From Beijerinckiaceae bacterium (lineage in GTDB: Bacteria; Pseudomonadota; Alphaproteobacteria; Rhizobiales; Beijerinckiaceae): 64,000 nt of DNA. The position numbers and the translations under genes are program-made. The notes under the pieces are model-generated. The model was not told the DNA's origin and made no database searches. It was given only the letters and a program-made list of their open reading frames with translations. Position 1 is the first letter of the stretch. Every line of letters starts with the position of its first letter. Where the stretch lies: the NCBI GenBank assembly GCA_024304885.1, contig JALJOM010000003.1:902110-966109 (forward strand), given 5' to 3'. Positions 52,384 to 60,734 of the stretch are shown in pieces.

Positions 52384-53205
52384 ATGAGCCTAGTCACCGA
52401 AACAGCAGGCGCGGGCGCCCTCGAGGCCTCCGCCGCCAAGCCGATCTTCGACTGGAAGCCCTCTGTCTTCTTCGCCGTGGCGATCTGCGTCTACTACGTG
52501 ATCGTCCGCATCTACGAGCAGTACTACGGCTGGTATGCTGGGCTCGACTCGTTCGATCCCAAGTTCAACCAGTACTGGATGACGATCCTGTGGACCGAGC
52601 TGCCGCTCGAGGCCATCTGCTTCCTCGCCCTCTGCGGCTATCTGTGGAAGACCCGCGACAAGGACCTCGCCAACGTCGCTCCCCGCGAGGAGCTGCGCCG
52701 GCTCTTCTATCTCCTCGGCTGGATTGTCGTCTACGGCGTGGCGATCTACTGGGGTGCCAGCTACTTCACCGAACAGGACGGCACCTGGCACCAGACCGTC
52801 ATCCGTGACAACGACTTCACGCCGAGCCACATCATCGAGTTCTACATGAGCTACCCGATGTACATCGTCGTGGGCGTCGGCGGCTTCATGTTCGCTCGGA
52901 CCCGTCTCCCGATCTTCGCCTTGAAGGGCTACTCGATCTCCTACCTGCTGCTCTTCATCGGCCCGTTCATGATCTTCCCGAACGTCGCGCTCAACGAGTG
53001 GGGCCACACGTTCTGGTTCATGGAAGAGCTGTTCGTCGCGCCGCTGCACTGGATGTTCGTGTTCTTCGGCTGGTTCGCGCTCTCGGTGTTCGGCGTGTCG
53101 CTGCAGATCCTCGGCCGGATAGGCGAGCTCTACAAGGGCCACGAGGACCTCTGCGGACTCGAGCCGACCACCGGCCCGATTCCGGCAGTCGTGGCTGCGC
53201 GGTAA
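52384..53205 (+). CDS. pmoC: Particulate methane monooxygenase subunit C (lone copy)
   Basis: A 273-aa PmoC, a membrane protein with six or so helices, part of pMMO, which oxidises methane to methanol in intracytoplasmic membranes. Family stretches include YYGWYAGLDSFDPKF, WTELPLEAICF, VIRDNDFTPSHIIEFYMSY (with conserved Asp and His of the PmoC metal region) and LNEWGHTFWFMEELFVAPLH. No pmoA or pmoB follows: the next gene is a reversed lysR. Single pmoC copies are known in methanotrophs and at least some are needed for growth. ATG after GAGG. Confidence 0.97.
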   Translation: MSLVTETAGAGALEASAAKPIFDWKPSVFFAVAICVYYVIVRIYEQYYGWYAGLDSFDPKFNQYWMTILWTELPLEAICFLALCGYLWKTRDKDLANVAPREELRRLFYLLGWIVVYGVAIYWGASYFTEQDGTWHQTVIRDNDFTPSHIIEFYMSYPMYIVVGVGGFMFARTRLPIFALKGYSISYLLLFIGPFMIFPNVALNEWGHTFWFMEELFVAPLHWMFVFFGWFALSVFGVSLQILGRIGELYKGHEDLCGLEPTTGPIPAVVAAR

Positions 53206-53291
53206 TCGGTTCGAGACAGTGATGATGACGACTCTCGGAATGACGACCAACTGAAGCCCGCTCCACTGATCCGGCGCCGAGCAATCGGAAA

Positions 53292-54212
53292 TTATGTCCG
53301 GGGAGCACTCCCACGATCTTGCTCCGCGAGGGTTCGGGGCAACCGCGATGACGGTGTCCACGGATGGCTGTCGGCGAACCGCGCCAAATCGTGCAGATAG
53401 TCATCGTTGCGATCCGCGAGCCATCTGAGGGCGATCGTGCGCTTGACTTCGAAGTCCGCCACCGGAACCTGGGTAACGCCGGGTACTTCGAAATGGGCAG
53501 GTGTAAACGCGATTCCGATTCCGGCTGCGACCAGCGCGAAGGCTCGATCGTCTTGATCGGTACGATACACGACGCGAATCCGAACCCCATGCCGGTCGAG
53601 CGCCTCGGTCACGTTCCGATAGCATTCGCATCTGGTCCTCAAGACGAAAGGCTCGTTGTCGAGCTCGACGAGACTGACCGACTGTCGGAGCGCGAAGCGA
53701 TGACGGCTCGGGACCGCGAGCACGTAAGGCTCTTCGAAGAGAACGCGAGTCACGAGCTTGGTAGAGTCGTTATCCGAAATCGTCAGGATCGCATCGAGCT
53801 GTCCATCGGCCAGCAAGTCGAGCAATTGGCCGCAAGGACCGTCGAAGACCTCTATCGTCACATGAGGATAGGATCGCCGAAACGAGGCGAGGAGCTCGGA
53901 AACCTGTCCGCTCGAGAGCGACAGAAGGACGCCCAATCTCAAGATGTCCGGCCCCGTCAGCGCTCTGAGCTCGGCCTTCACCGAATTGCCGAGAAGCAAC
54001 ATGGTTTTACCGATTTCGAGAAGACGCACCCCGGCCAGCGTCGGAACGACCGATGAACGCCGCCGATCCAACAGCCTGACGCCGATCTCGGCCTCGAGCT
54101 TTGCGATGCTCGCCGAGATCGCAGGTTGTGAAACGGCTTCGCGTTGGGCGCCTTTCGTGAAGCTGCCGGTCTCCACGACTGCAACGAAATGCCTGATCTG
54201 ATGGAACTCCAT
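53292..54212 (-). CDS. LysR-family regulator, copy 1 (next to pmoC)
   Basis: A 306-aa LTTR. The wHTH is at residues 1-60 (IRHFVAVVETGSFTKGAQRE, AVSQPAISASIAKLEAEIG), then a linker helix and a periplasmic-binding-like effector domain. ATG 54212. The N-terminal 40 residues are nearly identical to copy 2 (55266-56129), suggesting duplication and shared DNA targets. It converges on pmoC and is divergent from the bitopic protein gene at 54576, with a LysR-type box in between. Confidence 0.95.
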   Translation of the reverse strand: MEFHQIRHFVAVVETGSFTKGAQREAVSQPAISASIAKLEAEIGVRLLDRRRSSVVPTLAGVRLLEIGKTMLLLGNSVKAELRALTGPDILRLGVLLSLSSGQVSELLASFRRSYPHVTIEVFDGPCGQLLDLLADGQLDAILTISDNDSTKLVTRVLFEEPYVLAVPSRHRFALRQSVSLVELDNEPFVLRTRCECYRNVTEALDRHGVRIRVVYRTDQDDRAFALVAAGIGIAFTPAHFEVPGVTQVPVADFEVKRTIALRWLADRNDDYLHDLARFADSHPWTPSSRLPRTLAEQDRGSAPRT

Positions 54213-54292
54213 CTATAAGCGATGCCATGAACCGGCGGAGCCGAGAAAGGTTCTCGTGATGGATGCGACGCCTGCGGATCGAATAACCGGAA

Positions 54293-54330
54293 TTTATGCA
54301 TGCTATAAGCACAAACGATTTCGGTTACTT
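54293..54330 (+). promoter_or_regulatory. 38-bp LysR-type element between lysR and the bitopic protein gene
   Basis: TTTAT-N7-ATAAG followed by ACAAACGATTTC-G-GTTA, matching the pmoC element at 52255-52292 at most positions with no gaps and in the same orientation. It is 81 bp before the lysR start and about 246 bp before GTG 54576, the classic autoregulatory position for an LTTR. Confidence 0.75.
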
Positions 54331-54575
54331 GGTGTGATCGTCTAGGTTCCGCGATACTCGAACGGCAAATCACGAAATCCCCCGGGCATGGAACCGAACA
54401 AAACGTCACATCGTGTCACGACGGCAAGACGAGAATGCTGGCATGCCACGGTCCGGCTCGCGCCGCCGCTCGGCAGAGATCGAGTTCTCGGCTCGGTTCA
54501 TGCTCCGCAAATCGTGAAAGACCCGGGCAGAATCGTGCGATAATCGAGAGCGAGCCAATCGAGGAGGATCGAAGC

Positions 54576-55220
54576 GTGAGTATTCGAGCTTGGGGCGTGG
54601 TCGTCCTGGCCGTCGTGCTCATCGCGATCGCCTATGTGACCACGGTGGTTCCGCGGCCGGTGACCCATGGTCATCACGCCTCGGCGTCCGACCGGGAGAA
54701 GTGCGTCGCCCGCATCGGACCGAGCTTCGTGCAGTTCAGCGTCTATCAACCCGGGGAGCCGCGGGCCCGCTATTGCAAGGACATTCCGGAGGTCGGCCCG
54801 GCCACGATCGTCATCGATCAAGGCGATACGGAATTGCGCGAGATGACGACCGACGTCCGAATCATCCGGGAAGTCGGCGGGGGCCCGGAGCTGGCGCAAT
54901 TGGCCGATGATGCCGTGGTGGCGTCCGAGGTGCTCGACCCGTTCACCGAGAAGCATGTTGCGCCCGAGCGCTACCCTACGGGAATTATCGAGTTCGCGCA
55001 TCGGTTCACGAGCCCGGGCCTCTACCATGCGATGGTCACGGCCAGGAACGATCACGGTCAGGTCTTCGTGTCCGAGTTCCCGTTCCGCGTCGGGCAATCC
55101 GGCCGCACGACGGTCCTCCTCTGGGGTGGCGTGGCCTTGGCCTTCATCGCCGCCGCCATGGCGCTCGCCTGGAAATATGCAGATCTCGCGAGACTCTGGT
55201 CGCATCGCGGACACGGGTGA
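54576..55220 (+). CDS. Periplasmic protein with N- and C-terminal membrane helices, possible PmoD-like
   Basis: A 214-aa protein. GTG 54576 follows GAGGAGGA. An N-terminal helix or signal (GVVVLAVVLIAIAYVTTVV) leads to a periplasmic domain with GHHASASDREKC and a second cysteine (RARYC) 24 residues after the first, then an Ig/YtkA-like strand region (GLYHAMVTARNDHGQVFVS). A C-terminal helix (TTVLLWGGVALAFIAAAMAL) closes it. PmoD proteins, encoded with pmoCAB, bind copper in such an exported, C-anchored domain. The PmoD assignment is inference from topology and position only. Confidence 0.6.
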   Translation: MSIRAWGVVVLAVVLIAIAYVTTVVPRPVTHGHHASASDREKCVARIGPSFVQFSVYQPGEPRARYCKDIPEVGPATIVIDQGDTELREMTTDVRIIREVGGGPELAQLADDAVVASEVLDPFTEKHVAPERYPTGIIEFAHRFTSPGLYHAMVTARNDHGQVFVSEFPFRVGQSGRTTVLLWGGVALAFIAAAMALAWKYADLARLWSHRGHG

Positions 55221-55265
55221 CGCGGCGAAGGCGTCGAGGACGTCGCGCTCCGTTGCCGAAGCGCG

Positions 55266-56129
55266 TCACGGCGTCCAGCCGTGGGCCTCGGCGAAGGTGA
55301 TGAACTCTCCGAGGTCCCCGACTTCGCTGTCGGTCGACCACAAGAGACCGTAGCGTCGGACGATGCTCAAGCCCGTGACCGGAACGAGCTTCACGGCAGT
55401 GGTCTCGAACCGGGCGGGAACCAAGGCGAGACCCACCCCGGCGGCGACCAGCGCGAGCGCCCTGTCGAACTGGTCGGTTTGATAGACGACGTGGATCCTG
55501 ATTCCCGCCGCGACGAGCGCGTTGGCGCCCTCCTGGAAGCGGTCGGTTCCGGTCCTCACGATAAAGGCTTCGTCGTGAAGATCGGCGAGCTCGACCGAGG
55601 GCTGCCGCGCGAGGCGGTGACCCTCGGGAACCGCCAAGGAATAGGGTTCCTCGAAGAGAACCCGGCTCGCGAACCTCGCGGTATCGCCGTCGATGATCGT
55701 AAGCACCGTGTCGAGGCGTCGATCGGCGAGCAACTCGTTCAGCTGCTCGCTTGATCCGTCCATGACCTCGATCTCCACATGTGGATTGGCGTGCCGGAAC
55801 GCGCCGAGAAGCTTCGACACCCGGCGGCTCGAGAGCGATTGCAAGATGCCGATCCGCAGGAGCTCCGGCGCGCTCAAAGCTTTGAGCTCGGCCTTGATTC
55901 TATTCGCAGTCGAAAGCATGGCCTTGGCCGCATCGTGAAGCCGTTGGCCGGCAGGAGTGGGCACGACCGAGGTTCGACGGCGCTCAAGCAGCTTGACCTC
56001 GAGCTCGGCCTCGAGCTTCGCGATGCTCGCCGAGATCGCCGGTTGCGACACGGCCTCGCGTTGGGCGCCTTTCGTGAAGCTCCCCGTTTCCACGACCGCG
56101 ACGAAATGCCTGAGCTGGTAGAGTTCCAT
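55266..56129 (-). CDS. LysR-family regulator, copy 2
   Basis: A 287-aa LTTR with the same DNA-binding region as copy 1 (LRHFVAVVETGSFTKGAQRE). The effector domain is clearly related (LLRIGILQSLSSRRVSKLL; ALALVAAGVGLALVPARFE) but diverged. ATG 56129 begins homology, though the frame runs upstream to 56471. No copy of the 38-bp element was found before this gene. It is convergent with the bitopic protein gene. Confidence 0.94.
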   Translation of the reverse strand: MELYQLRHFVAVVETGSFTKGAQREAVSQPAISASIAKLEAELEVKLLERRRTSVVPTPAGQRLHDAAKAMLSTANRIKAELKALSAPELLRIGILQSLSSRRVSKLLGAFRHANPHVEIEVMDGSSEQLNELLADRRLDTVLTIIDGDTARFASRVLFEEPYSLAVPEGHRLARQPSVELADLHDEAFIVRTGTDRFQEGANALVAAGIRIHVVYQTDQFDRALALVAAGVGLALVPARFETTAVKLVPVTGLSIVRRYGLLWSTDSEVGDLGEFITFAEAHGWTP

Positions 56130-56337
56130 GTCGCGATTTACCTCGACGAACGAGAGGTGCTTTCGGCGTCCCTCGTTCGAGCATGTCCAGCGAAACGGGT
56201 GCAGGGGCATCGAGCGCGATCCGATCCAGCGCGAGTGGATGCTGTCTCCACACCTTGTGCTTTGTCGCATTTGCTCGACCGGAGCGGGCGTCCGGGTCCT
56301 TGGAGAATGCGCCAGGGCAGGCGAGCTAGAGTGGGAT

Positions 56338-56547
56338 GAGGAAAAGCGTACTGCGGTTTTCCGCCCGCACCACGCGCTAAGGTTTTGAATTCGATCACAT
56401 TTCACGACTTTGGATCGATTCGATCCAAAGTCGTCGTGATCTAGTGCAATTTCCAGCGAAGTGGATACCACTTCGCGTCGCGAAATTGCGATAAAACAAG
56501 AGTGTAGAGCGGGTTTCCGATTCAGCCGGATCGGAAACCAGCTCTAG
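56338..56547. repeat. Composite dispersed repeat, modules A(short)+B+C
   Basis: Short A (56338-56378) with GCGGTTTTCCGCCCGCA; B (about 56391-56442) with GACTTTGGATCGATTCGATC and its mirror; short C (56443-56547) ending GGAAACCAGCTCTAG. Same module order as at 4983-5268. Confidence 0.88.
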
Positions 56548-56704
56548 GGCGAGTCTGGGCGTTGCGACGGCCGCCGTGGCCTCGGGTCGAGAGTGCTCTG
56601 GCGGCGCGAGAGCGCGGATCGAAAGAGTCGAATGGTAAGAACCATCTCGAGTTCGGCTCGAATGCGCCAGTTCGAGAATATCTGTTGTTCAGCGTTTGAC
56701 TTAA

Positions 56705-56720
56705 ACTCGTTTTCACGAGT
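56705..56720. promoter_or_regulatory. Inverted repeat in the ldtR promoter region
   Basis: ACTCGT-N4-ACGAGT, just after TTGACT (56696-56701). It lies about 160 bp before the ldtR start. It could be an operator, but no matching copy was found before ldtP, so the assignment is weak. Confidence 0.3.
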
Positions 56721-56881
56721 GCCGCTTATTTTCTCCGATCGGTTCGATGAAATCAGCTCGAGGCAAGGAAGCAATGGCAAAGGACGCAGATGTACCGAAC
56801 CGCCTGGCCGGGCCCGCATCCGAGAGCACGGGACGAGGCAGGAAAGGGTGAGCGCGACGCCACATGAAAGGACGAGCACGG

Positions 56882-57439
56882 ATGAGCACGCACGAAAGCT
56901 GTAGGACGGACGAACGGCAACGGGCCATGCTCACGACGCCGCGGTGCGATCGACCGTCCGGGTACTCCGAGCACGTGGCCGAGGTGCGGCCGGCCTATCT
57001 CGAAGCCTTGACATTGGTCGAGCGGCTGCATCGCCGCCTCCTCGACGTCATCAAGGACGAGTTCGACCGGCGCGGACGCAGCGACGTGAACGCGATCCAA
57101 GCCCTGCTCCTCTACAATATCGCCGACAAGGAGCTGACCGCCGGTGAGCTGCGCACGCGTGGTTACTACCTCGGCTCGAACGTCTCCTACAATGTGAAGA
57201 AGCTCGTCGAGACCGGCTATCTTCATCATGCCCGCTCGCGGGTCGACCGGCGTGCCGTGCGGATCAGCCTGACCGAGAAGGGCCACGACGTCCACAATCT
57301 CGTTGCCGGCCTCTACGACAAGCATGTCGCCACCGTCGAGCAGATCGGCGGGATCTCCTGCGACGAATTCACGAGGCTCAACCAGTCCCTCGCTCGGCTC
57401 GAGAGGTTCTGGACCGACCAGATTCGTTTCAGGCTCTGA
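56882..57439 (+). CDS. ldtR: MarR-family regulator LdtR
   Basis: A 185-aa MarR-type winged-helix protein. The core is YLEALTLVERLHRRLLDVIK, ALLLYNIADKELTAGELRTR, GSNVSYNVKKLVETGYLHHA and RSRVDRRAVRISLTEKG. This matches LdtR of Liberibacter and rhizobia, which controls L,D-transpeptidase expression and stress tolerance. ATG 56882 is used; a later ATG at 56927 is possible. The transpeptidase gene lies downstream on the same strand, as in those bacteria. Confidence 0.9.
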   Translation: MSTHESCRTDERQRAMLTTPRCDRPSGYSEHVAEVRPAYLEALTLVERLHRRLLDVIKDEFDRRGRSDVNAIQALLLYNIADKELTAGELRTRGYYLGSNVSYNVKKLVETGYLHHARSRVDRRAVRISLTEKGHDVHNLVAGLYDKHVATVEQIGGISCDEFTRLNQSLARLERFWTDQIRFRL

Positions 57440-58008
57440 CACGGCCGCCTCGTGCGTGTGTTCCGATCCGAGCCGAGCAAGTCGCAGCTCTCGTAATCTT
57501 GGTTCGTCGCGATCTTGGTTCGTCGCATGGTCGCGACGCGAACCCTGGTGCGGCTCGCGAGGGGTGCACGATCGTGGATTTGCCGCGTATTCGGTCCCGG
57601 CGGCGTCGCCGCGCCGCGGCCCGCATACGCAGGGCTTCGGCTCACCCCGTAAGACGCTTCGACGAGCAAGCTGCGTCGCCGCCGGGACCGCTCCGGATCT
57701 TTCGCGTCTGCTCGCACCGTCTTTTCGGGGCGGCCGGTCGGCACGCGGCGGCCTTAAAAATGCCTAGTGTTTGCATATTTTTAATCACGATCATGCTTGG
57801 GTTCTGCCGTCCGCGCGGGACATGCGGCCTGACGGCCGGCAGGAAATGCCCTCGTGGGCGGCCGGCGATGCCCTTCTGTTGCGGCCGATCGCGACCACCG
57901 AGGTCGGGGCGCCCGGATCCGTCCGAGACGTGGAGAGGCTCTCGCTGCCGCTCGCCGGACTCGGCCCGAGGCGCGCGCGGCGACCTTCGAGATTTGGAGT
58001 CCACATTG
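57440..58008. other. Leader region of ldtP
   Basis: About 570 bp. The reading frame is open through it but has no homology and is R-rich. A short AT-rich patch with TTTGCATATTTTTAATCACG near 57773 is the likely promoter area and possible LdtR target. The rest shows no gene. Confidence 0.5.
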
Positions 58009-59388
58009 GTGAAGACCTCTGCTCTTGCCGCACCGGCCGTGCTCTCGCAGCACCTGGCTCACGCCGCAGCCCTTGCGCTCGCAGGCGCGTTCGCCGCGTC
58101 GACCTCGGCTCTCGCGGCGGGTTCGGCCGACGGGCTCTTCGGCGCGCAGGCCGAATGGGCGCAACGCTACGATCCGGCGCCGAGCCTCGCGATCGCGCGA
58201 TCGAGCACTCCGCTCCTCTCGGTCCAGACTCTCGCCGCGACAGAGCAGGCGATCGAGACCTATCGCGGGATCGTCGAGTCCGGAGGCTGGGGCTCGGTTC
58301 CGGCAGCCCAGCAGATGAGGCTCGGCGCCAGCGGCCCGGCGGTCGTCGCGCTCCGCCGGCGGCTCGCCGCCTCGGGGGATCTCGATCCGTCGGTCGGGAC
58401 TTCCCCGATCTTCGATTCCTACGTCGATGCAGGGGTCAAGCATTTTCAGGCCCGCCATGGCCTGCTCGAGACCGGTGTCGTCGCGAAGGAGACGCTCGCC
58501 GCCTTGAATGTGCCGGCCGAGGTGCGCCTGCAGCAGCTCGAGGTCAACCTCGTCCGGCTGCGCTCCTATTCCGGCATGCTCGGGGATCGCTTCGTGGTCG
58601 CCAATATTCCCGCCATGGCGGTCGAGACGGTCGAGAACGGGGTCGTCGCGACCCGCCACGCCGCAGGCGTCGGAAAGATCGATCGGCAGTCCCCGGTCAT
58701 GATGACCAAGGCCATCGACATCAACTTCAATCCCTACTGGACCGTGCCGCCTTCGATCATCCGCAAGGACTTGATCCCGCGCATGCGCAAGGATCCGAAC
58801 TACCTGAGCAACCACAAGATCCGGATCTTCACCAAGGACGGGCAGGAATTGGCTCCGGCACAGGTCGATTGGAACTCGCTCGAGGCGGTGAACTACAAGT
58901 TTCGTCAAGATCCCGGCGGCGACGTGAACTCGCTCGGTGTCGTGCGCATCAACATCAACAATCCCTATGGGGTCTATATGCACGACACGCCGGAGAAAGG
59001 CGTCTTCGGCGACGACGACCGTTTCGTCTCGTCCGGCTGCATCAGGGTCCAGAACGTTCGCGACTACGTGACCTGGCTCCTCGCCGCGACACCCGGTTGG
59101 GGCCGCGAGCAGATCGACGAGGCGATCCGCTCGGGCGAGCGAATCGATGCCAAGCTCGCGACACCCGTGCCGGTCTACTGGGTCTACGTCACCGCATGGG
59201 GCACGCCGGACGGGCGGGTTCAGTTTCGCGAGGACATCTACCAGCGCGACGGCATCACTACGCCCGGGCCGCAAGCCGGGGCCGCGCCGGTGCGGCAGCA
59301 GCAGGTCGCGTCCCCCTACGACGGCGAGGGGTATTCTCACCGCGCGATCCTCGAGCCGTTCAACGGCGACTGGACCAGCCAGAGGTAG
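58009..59388 (+). CDS. ldtP: L,D-transpeptidase LdtP (YkuD domain)
   Basis: A 459-aa periplasmic enzyme that makes 3-3 peptidoglycan cross-links or anchors proteins. A signal peptide (AAALALAGAFAASTSALA) follows GTG 58009; a PG-binding domain (residues 100-165, SYVDAGVKHFQARHGLLETG) precedes the YkuD domain. The active site reads YMHDTPEKGVFG and RFVSSGCIRVQN (His, Ser-x-Gly-Cys). TTG 58006 is the neighbouring alternative start. Paired with ldtR upstream. Confidence 0.94.
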   Translation: MKTSALAAPAVLSQHLAHAAALALAGAFAASTSALAAGSADGLFGAQAEWAQRYDPAPSLAIARSSTPLLSVQTLAATEQAIETYRGIVESGGWGSVPAAQQMRLGASGPAVVALRRRLAASGDLDPSVGTSPIFDSYVDAGVKHFQARHGLLETGVVAKETLAALNVPAEVRLQQLEVNLVRLRSYSGMLGDRFVVANIPAMAVETVENGVVATRHAAGVGKIDRQSPVMMTKAIDINFNPYWTVPPSIIRKDLIPRMRKDPNYLSNHKIRIFTKDGQELAPAQVDWNSLEAVNYKFRQDPGGDVNSLGVVRININNPYGVYMHDTPEKGVFGDDDRFVSSGCIRVQNVRDYVTWLLAATPGWGREQIDEAIRSGERIDAKLATPVPVYWVYVTAWGTPDGRVQFREDIYQRDGITTPGPQAGAAPVRQQQVASPYDGEGYSHRAILEPFNGDWTSQR

Positions 59389-59570
59389 ATGCCGGGGTCG
59401 GCACGACGCCATCCACCATGGCGGTCCTCCCGGGCGAGGCGTCGGCCATGCAGTCGTGCTCGCGCCACCTTGCGCACGACCCGAGAGAATATCGACGGGC
59501 GGACGAAAAGGTGGCTCGACATGTCGCGTGCGTTTCCCGGCGAGCCGGGCCCGCTCCGCGTTGCGCGCAT

Positions 59571-59919
59571 CTAGATCACGATGACTTTGGATCGAACCGA
59601 TCCAAAGTCATCGTGATCGATTCCTAAAGTTTAGAGCGGGATAGGCAGATAAGTTTACGCAGTCTGCGTAAACTCGATTGCGCCGGAAAACCGGTGTCCA
59701 CTTTTCCTCATCCCGCTCTAGAGCAATTTCCAACGAAGTGGACGCCGCTTCGCACATTCGATCTCGATGTTGCGCGAGACCCTTCTCCGAGCGTTTTTGG
59801 CCCGAAGGGGAGAAAGAAAAGCGCGAAGGGACGCGGAAGCCTACGAGGGCGAGGGTAGATCGACATCGATGCGAAATTGCGACACGAAGTTGTTGCCGCT
59901 TCGCTGGAAGTCGTTCTAG
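59571..59919. repeat. Composite dispersed repeat, modules B+A+C(long)
   Basis: B (59574-59618) is a 45-bp palindrome with 21-bp arms. A (59633-59719, reversed) has the GTTTACGCA/TGCGTAAAC hairpin at 59653-59673. Long C (59720-59919) has a nested block matching 33863-34061. The closing CTA (59916-59918) is the complement of the stop codon of the next gene. Confidence 0.9.
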
Positions 59920-60311
59920 GCGCGCGGCTTCGCGAGCATCCAATTGCCATCGGAGGCCTTGACGCGCCCCTGCTTCTTCATCGCCTGCAGCGAATAGGAG
60001 ATGCTGCGCTTGTCGATGGAGCGTCCCGTCGCCTCGATCCTCGCGGCGATCTCTGCTACGCTGAGCGCACTCTGGTCACCGAGGGCATCGGTGATCGCTG
60101 CGCCGATCGTCTGGCGCGGCCCCGGCGCTGCTTTCGGCTTGCGGCCGGGCTTGCCCTTGGTCTCTCGCGCCGGTGTGGGCGCCGGCGCAGGTGCCGGTGC
60201 TCGTGAGGGAGCCGACCCGAGAGCGAGGAGCTCGCGTTCGGCGATCTTGAGATCGGCGAGCTTCGCTTCGACCTCGGCTATCTTGGCACGTATGCGTTCG
60301 AGTGTATCCAT
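59916..60311 (-). CDS. Small coiled-coil/winged-helix-like protein
   Basis: A 131-aa protein. An N-terminal coiled coil (IRAKIAEVEAKLADLKIAER), a P/A-rich linker with lysines (PGRKPKAAPG), then a winged-helix-like segment (LSVAEIAARIEATGRSIDKR, SISYSLQAMKKQGRVKASDG). It is probably a DNA-binding protein, but no family is assigned. ATG 60311. Its TAG stop is supplied by the end of the adjacent dispersed repeat. Confidence 0.78.
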   Translation of the reverse strand: MDTLERIRAKIAEVEAKLADLKIAERELLALGSAPSRAPAPAPAPTPARETKGKPGRKPKAAPGPRQTIGAAITDALGDQSALSVAEIAARIEATGRSIDKRSISYSLQAMKKQGRVKASDGNWMLAKPRA

Positions 60312-60734
60312 GATGCTTTTGCCTCTTGCGGCAGGTAGAGCCTGCCGATTCGATCGATCTGACCGGTCGCTCGATCACGGGGATGCCGGATCGATTCGAT
60401 CCGTTTCGATCTCGATCGTTCGGATGATCGATCCCGATACCATGAACGTGACCCTTCTCGAGGGCTTCGAGCGGGGGTGGAAAACAGGTCCACGCATTCC
60501 CCGTAAGCCCGATTCCTGCGGCGAGCCGGTGACCGACCTGCCGCATCCCGATCTCGACTCCGACCGAGACGCTACCACGAATCGGACGGTCGATGTTGCT
60601 TGTTGTATAGTGTTCCCGATAAAAGTTGAAGACGCAATATCGGCCTCGTGTGGGCAGGCCATAGGGGATCTCCAGAGGTCGCGCCTGTTGCACCGAGATC
60701 GGGCCTCACGCGCGCCTTCGGGCGCCGCCTCGTG
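60312..60734. other. Intergenic region between divergent genes
   Basis: 423 bp that should carry the promoters of the small wHTH-like gene and the helicase gene. It is rich in GATCGA-type words near 60350-60430. An AT-richer piece with TTGCTTGTTGTATAGTG near 60596 is a possible promoter. No gene seen. Confidence 0.5.
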
